A stretch of 7,327 bases of DNA from Bryobacterales bacterium (lineage in GTDB: Bacteria > Acidobacteriota > Terriglobia > Bryobacterales > Bryobacteraceae), in contig PKYZ01000883.1 of the NCBI GenBank assembly GCA_003132865.1, positions 253 to 7,579 of the forward strand, in the 5' to 3' direction. The stretch's first letter is position 1. The number at the start of each line of letters is the position of its first letter. Positions 6,658-7,327 of this stretch are shown one piece after another. A program made the position numbers and the translations under genes. The notes under the pieces are model-generated. The model saw only the letters and a program-made list of their open reading frames with translations, had not been told where the DNA came from and did not search any database.

Positions 6658-6868
6658 AGGCTTGGAAGAATAGAGCCGCCCTCCGCATTCCGCACCAACC
6701 AAGGCACTTACTGCTCCCACCGCCTCTTGGACACCCAGCTTTCCCACCACCAGTGGACTATACTGGAATCGGGCGCGGGCGTGTCTGGGGCGCAAAGCAG
6801 AATGGGGGGTACCGCTCTCAGAGCCGGCGTCTGCATGCTTGACCAATGGGGCAAACTCCGTGCAGCAA

Positions 6869-6923
6869 ATGTTACGCGATGCAGCACAAAACCGAGAAAT
6901 CCGTACCCTGTAACAGGCGCTCA
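6869..6923. repeat. 55-base direct repeat, copy 1
   Basis: It starts ATGTTACGCGATGCA and ends TGTAACAGGCGCTCA. It is 49/55 identical to the copy at 6978-7032, and all six differences are transitions. TGTTAC (6870-6875) and GTAACA (6910-6915) form inverted boxes 34 bases apart inside it. The bases on either side of the two copies differ, so the unit has sharp edges. Confidence 0.85.
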
Positions 6924-6977
6924 GGTCATCGCTGCGCCGAACCGCCCCGGCCACCGGCACGAGCCCGCTTCACTCAG

Positions 6978-7032
6978 ATGTTACGCGATGCAACACGAAA
7001 TCAAGAAATCCGTGCCTTGTAACAGGCGCTCA
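6978..7032. repeat. 55-base direct repeat, copy 2
   Basis: Second copy, 109 bases start-to-start from the first, same orientation. The inverted boxes TGTTAC (6979-6984) and GTAACA (7019-7024) are kept unchanged at the same 34-base spacing, while all six substitutions fall between or inside them in the central part. Both copies contain a 14-codon ATG-to-TAA frame, but most substitutions change the peptide, so it is probably not coding. Confidence 0.85.
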
Positions 7033-7113
7033 TCCTGTTGCCAAACCGGCAAAGCCCACTACAAAGCGAACCCAAATCGCGGTCCCCGGGGAGTGCAGCG
7101 CATGCACAAAAAC

Positions 7114-7158
7114 GCCCAATCCTGCCCAATCTTGCACAAGCCCAACTCGCCCAATCCC
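7114..7158. repeat. Degenerate tandem repeat of GCCCAATC
   Basis: GCCCAATCCT (7114-7123), GCCCAATCTT (7124-7133), the degenerate GCACAAG and GCCCAACTC, then GCCCAATCCC (7149-7158). Units are about 7-10 bases. The array lies 20-64 bases beyond the lptB stop on its downstream side. No function is evident. Confidence 0.5.
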
Positions 7159-7177
7159 GCATCAATATCTCTTAAAA

Positions 7178-7327
7178 TCAATGGTTTGGGCTTTGATTGT
7201 CCAAAAGCGGCCGCCCCGCCCCCGAGCTGCCCAGGGACAATATCTGCAAACTGAACGACTCACCCAGATACACCCGCTTCACCTCCGGATCACGCGCCAG
7301 CGCCCCCGGACTGCCCGCGCGGAAAAT
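7178..7327 (-). CDS. lptB: LPS export ABC transporter ATPase LptB, 3' end (partial)
   Basis: The last 49 codons of a minus-strand gene, ending TGA at 7180-7178 and continuing beyond the window edge. The first residues read IFRAGSPGALARDPEVKRVY then LGESFSL. This is the conserved end of LptB (compare the DEHVKRVYLGEDFRL terminus of E. coli). LptB is the cytoplasmic ATPase that, with LptF and LptG, extracts lipopolysaccharide from the inner membrane, so the organism would be a diderm. E. coli LptB stops right after this motif. Here about 22 further residues (QILSLGSSGAGRPLLDNQSPNH) follow, poor in family character. No rpoN, a common downstream neighbour of lptB, is present in the window. A LivF/LivG-type ATPase is the alternative, less likely given VKRVYLGE. 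Confidence 0.85.
   Translation of the reverse strand: MFRAGSPGALARDPEVKRVYLGESFSLQILSLGSSGAGRPLLDNQSPNH

Larger units (their letters stand above)
6272..7177. other. 906-base region without a supported gene
   Basis: No open frame here shows a recognisable protein or a good start. It holds the AbiTii promoter candidate, hairpins at 6576-6607 and 6636-6657, two 55-base direct repeats (6869-6923 and 6978-7032) and a degenerate tandem repeat (7114-7158). Frames longer than 60 codons exist on both strands but overlap each other, cross the repeats, or run antisense into lptB. The stretch probably marks the junction between the accessory insert and the chromosome. Decayed gene or insertion-sequence remnants cannot be excluded. 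Confidence 0.6.

Noticed and set aside
6613..6960. A 115-codon minus-strand frame
   Set aside because: There is no recognisable motif or good start signal. It overlaps repeat copy 1 and the GTGACCG hairpin. A decayed gene cannot be excluded, but nothing supports it.
6869..7020. Twin 14-codon frames (MLRDAAQNREIRTL and MLRDATRNQEIRAL) as small peptide genes
   Set aside because: There is no Shine-Dalgarno before either, and four of the six substitutions between copies change the residue. Conservation follows the DNA repeat, not the peptide.
6869..7032. Minimal CRISPR array
   Set aside because: Only two units, 55 bases long with a 54-base gap and six differences, and no cas gene. Size and divergence do not fit.
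7083..7112. TCCCCGGGGA plus a GTGCA/TGCAC hairpin as an lptB terminator
   Set aside because: For lptB transcription (minus strand) the T-run lies before the hairpin, not after it. On the plus strand it is an A-run. Orientation is wrong for intrinsic termination.
6727..7254. A 175-codon plus-strand frame across the gene-less region
   Set aside because: It runs through both 55-base repeats and the tandem repeat and ends antisense inside lptB. Its composition is not protein-like and it has no ribosome binding site.

Overview
The window looks like a piece of an Acidobacteriota chromosome, most likely from the Solibacter/Bryobacter side. I infer this from the GC-rich core genes, the ilvB-ilvN-ilvC-cimA order, an acidobacterial-style resolvase tail and the GC-rich palindromes at gene ends. 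This is a judgement from memory of such genomes; no search was run.

Bases 1-3556 hold a tight plus-strand operon for branched-chain amino acids: the 3' end of ilvB (acetolactate synthase large subunit), ilvN (its regulatory subunit), ilvC (ketol-acid reductoisomerase) and cimA ((R)-citramalate synthase). CimA starts isoleucine synthesis from pyruvate and acetyl-CoA, and its product reaches 2-oxobutyrate through other enzymes. IlvBN and IlvC then act on both the valine/leucine and isoleucine branches. The last codons of ilvN and of ilvC are made of related GC-rich palindromes, which add short non-family tails to both proteins. ilvC and cimA overlap by ATGA, and cimA has no Shine-Dalgarno of its own.

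Bases 3557-6271 look like an accessory insert with visibly lower GC. It begins right after cimA with an orphan C-terminal piece of a serine recombinase (helix-turn-helix only). Next come a minus-strand lipoprotein of unknown function, a divergent plus-strand FRG-domain protein, and a convergent minus-strand AbiTii-domain protein. FRG and AbiTii domains both recur in anti-phage defence islands, so this is a plausible small defence cassette. The three genes do not form one operon, and no known named system is recognisable.

Bases 6272-7177 (906 bases) hold no gene I can support. They contain a candidate promoter for the AbiTii gene, some inverted repeats, a pair of 55-base direct repeats (49/55 identical, all six differences transitions) with inverted TGTTAC/GTAACA boxes, and a degenerate GCCCAATC tandem repeat. 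Bases 7178-7327 are the 3' end of a minus-strand lptB (ABC ATPase of lipopolysaccharide transport), which marks the return to core chromosome. It carries an unusual C-terminal tail.

No rRNA, tRNA, CRISPR array or complete insertion sequence was seen.
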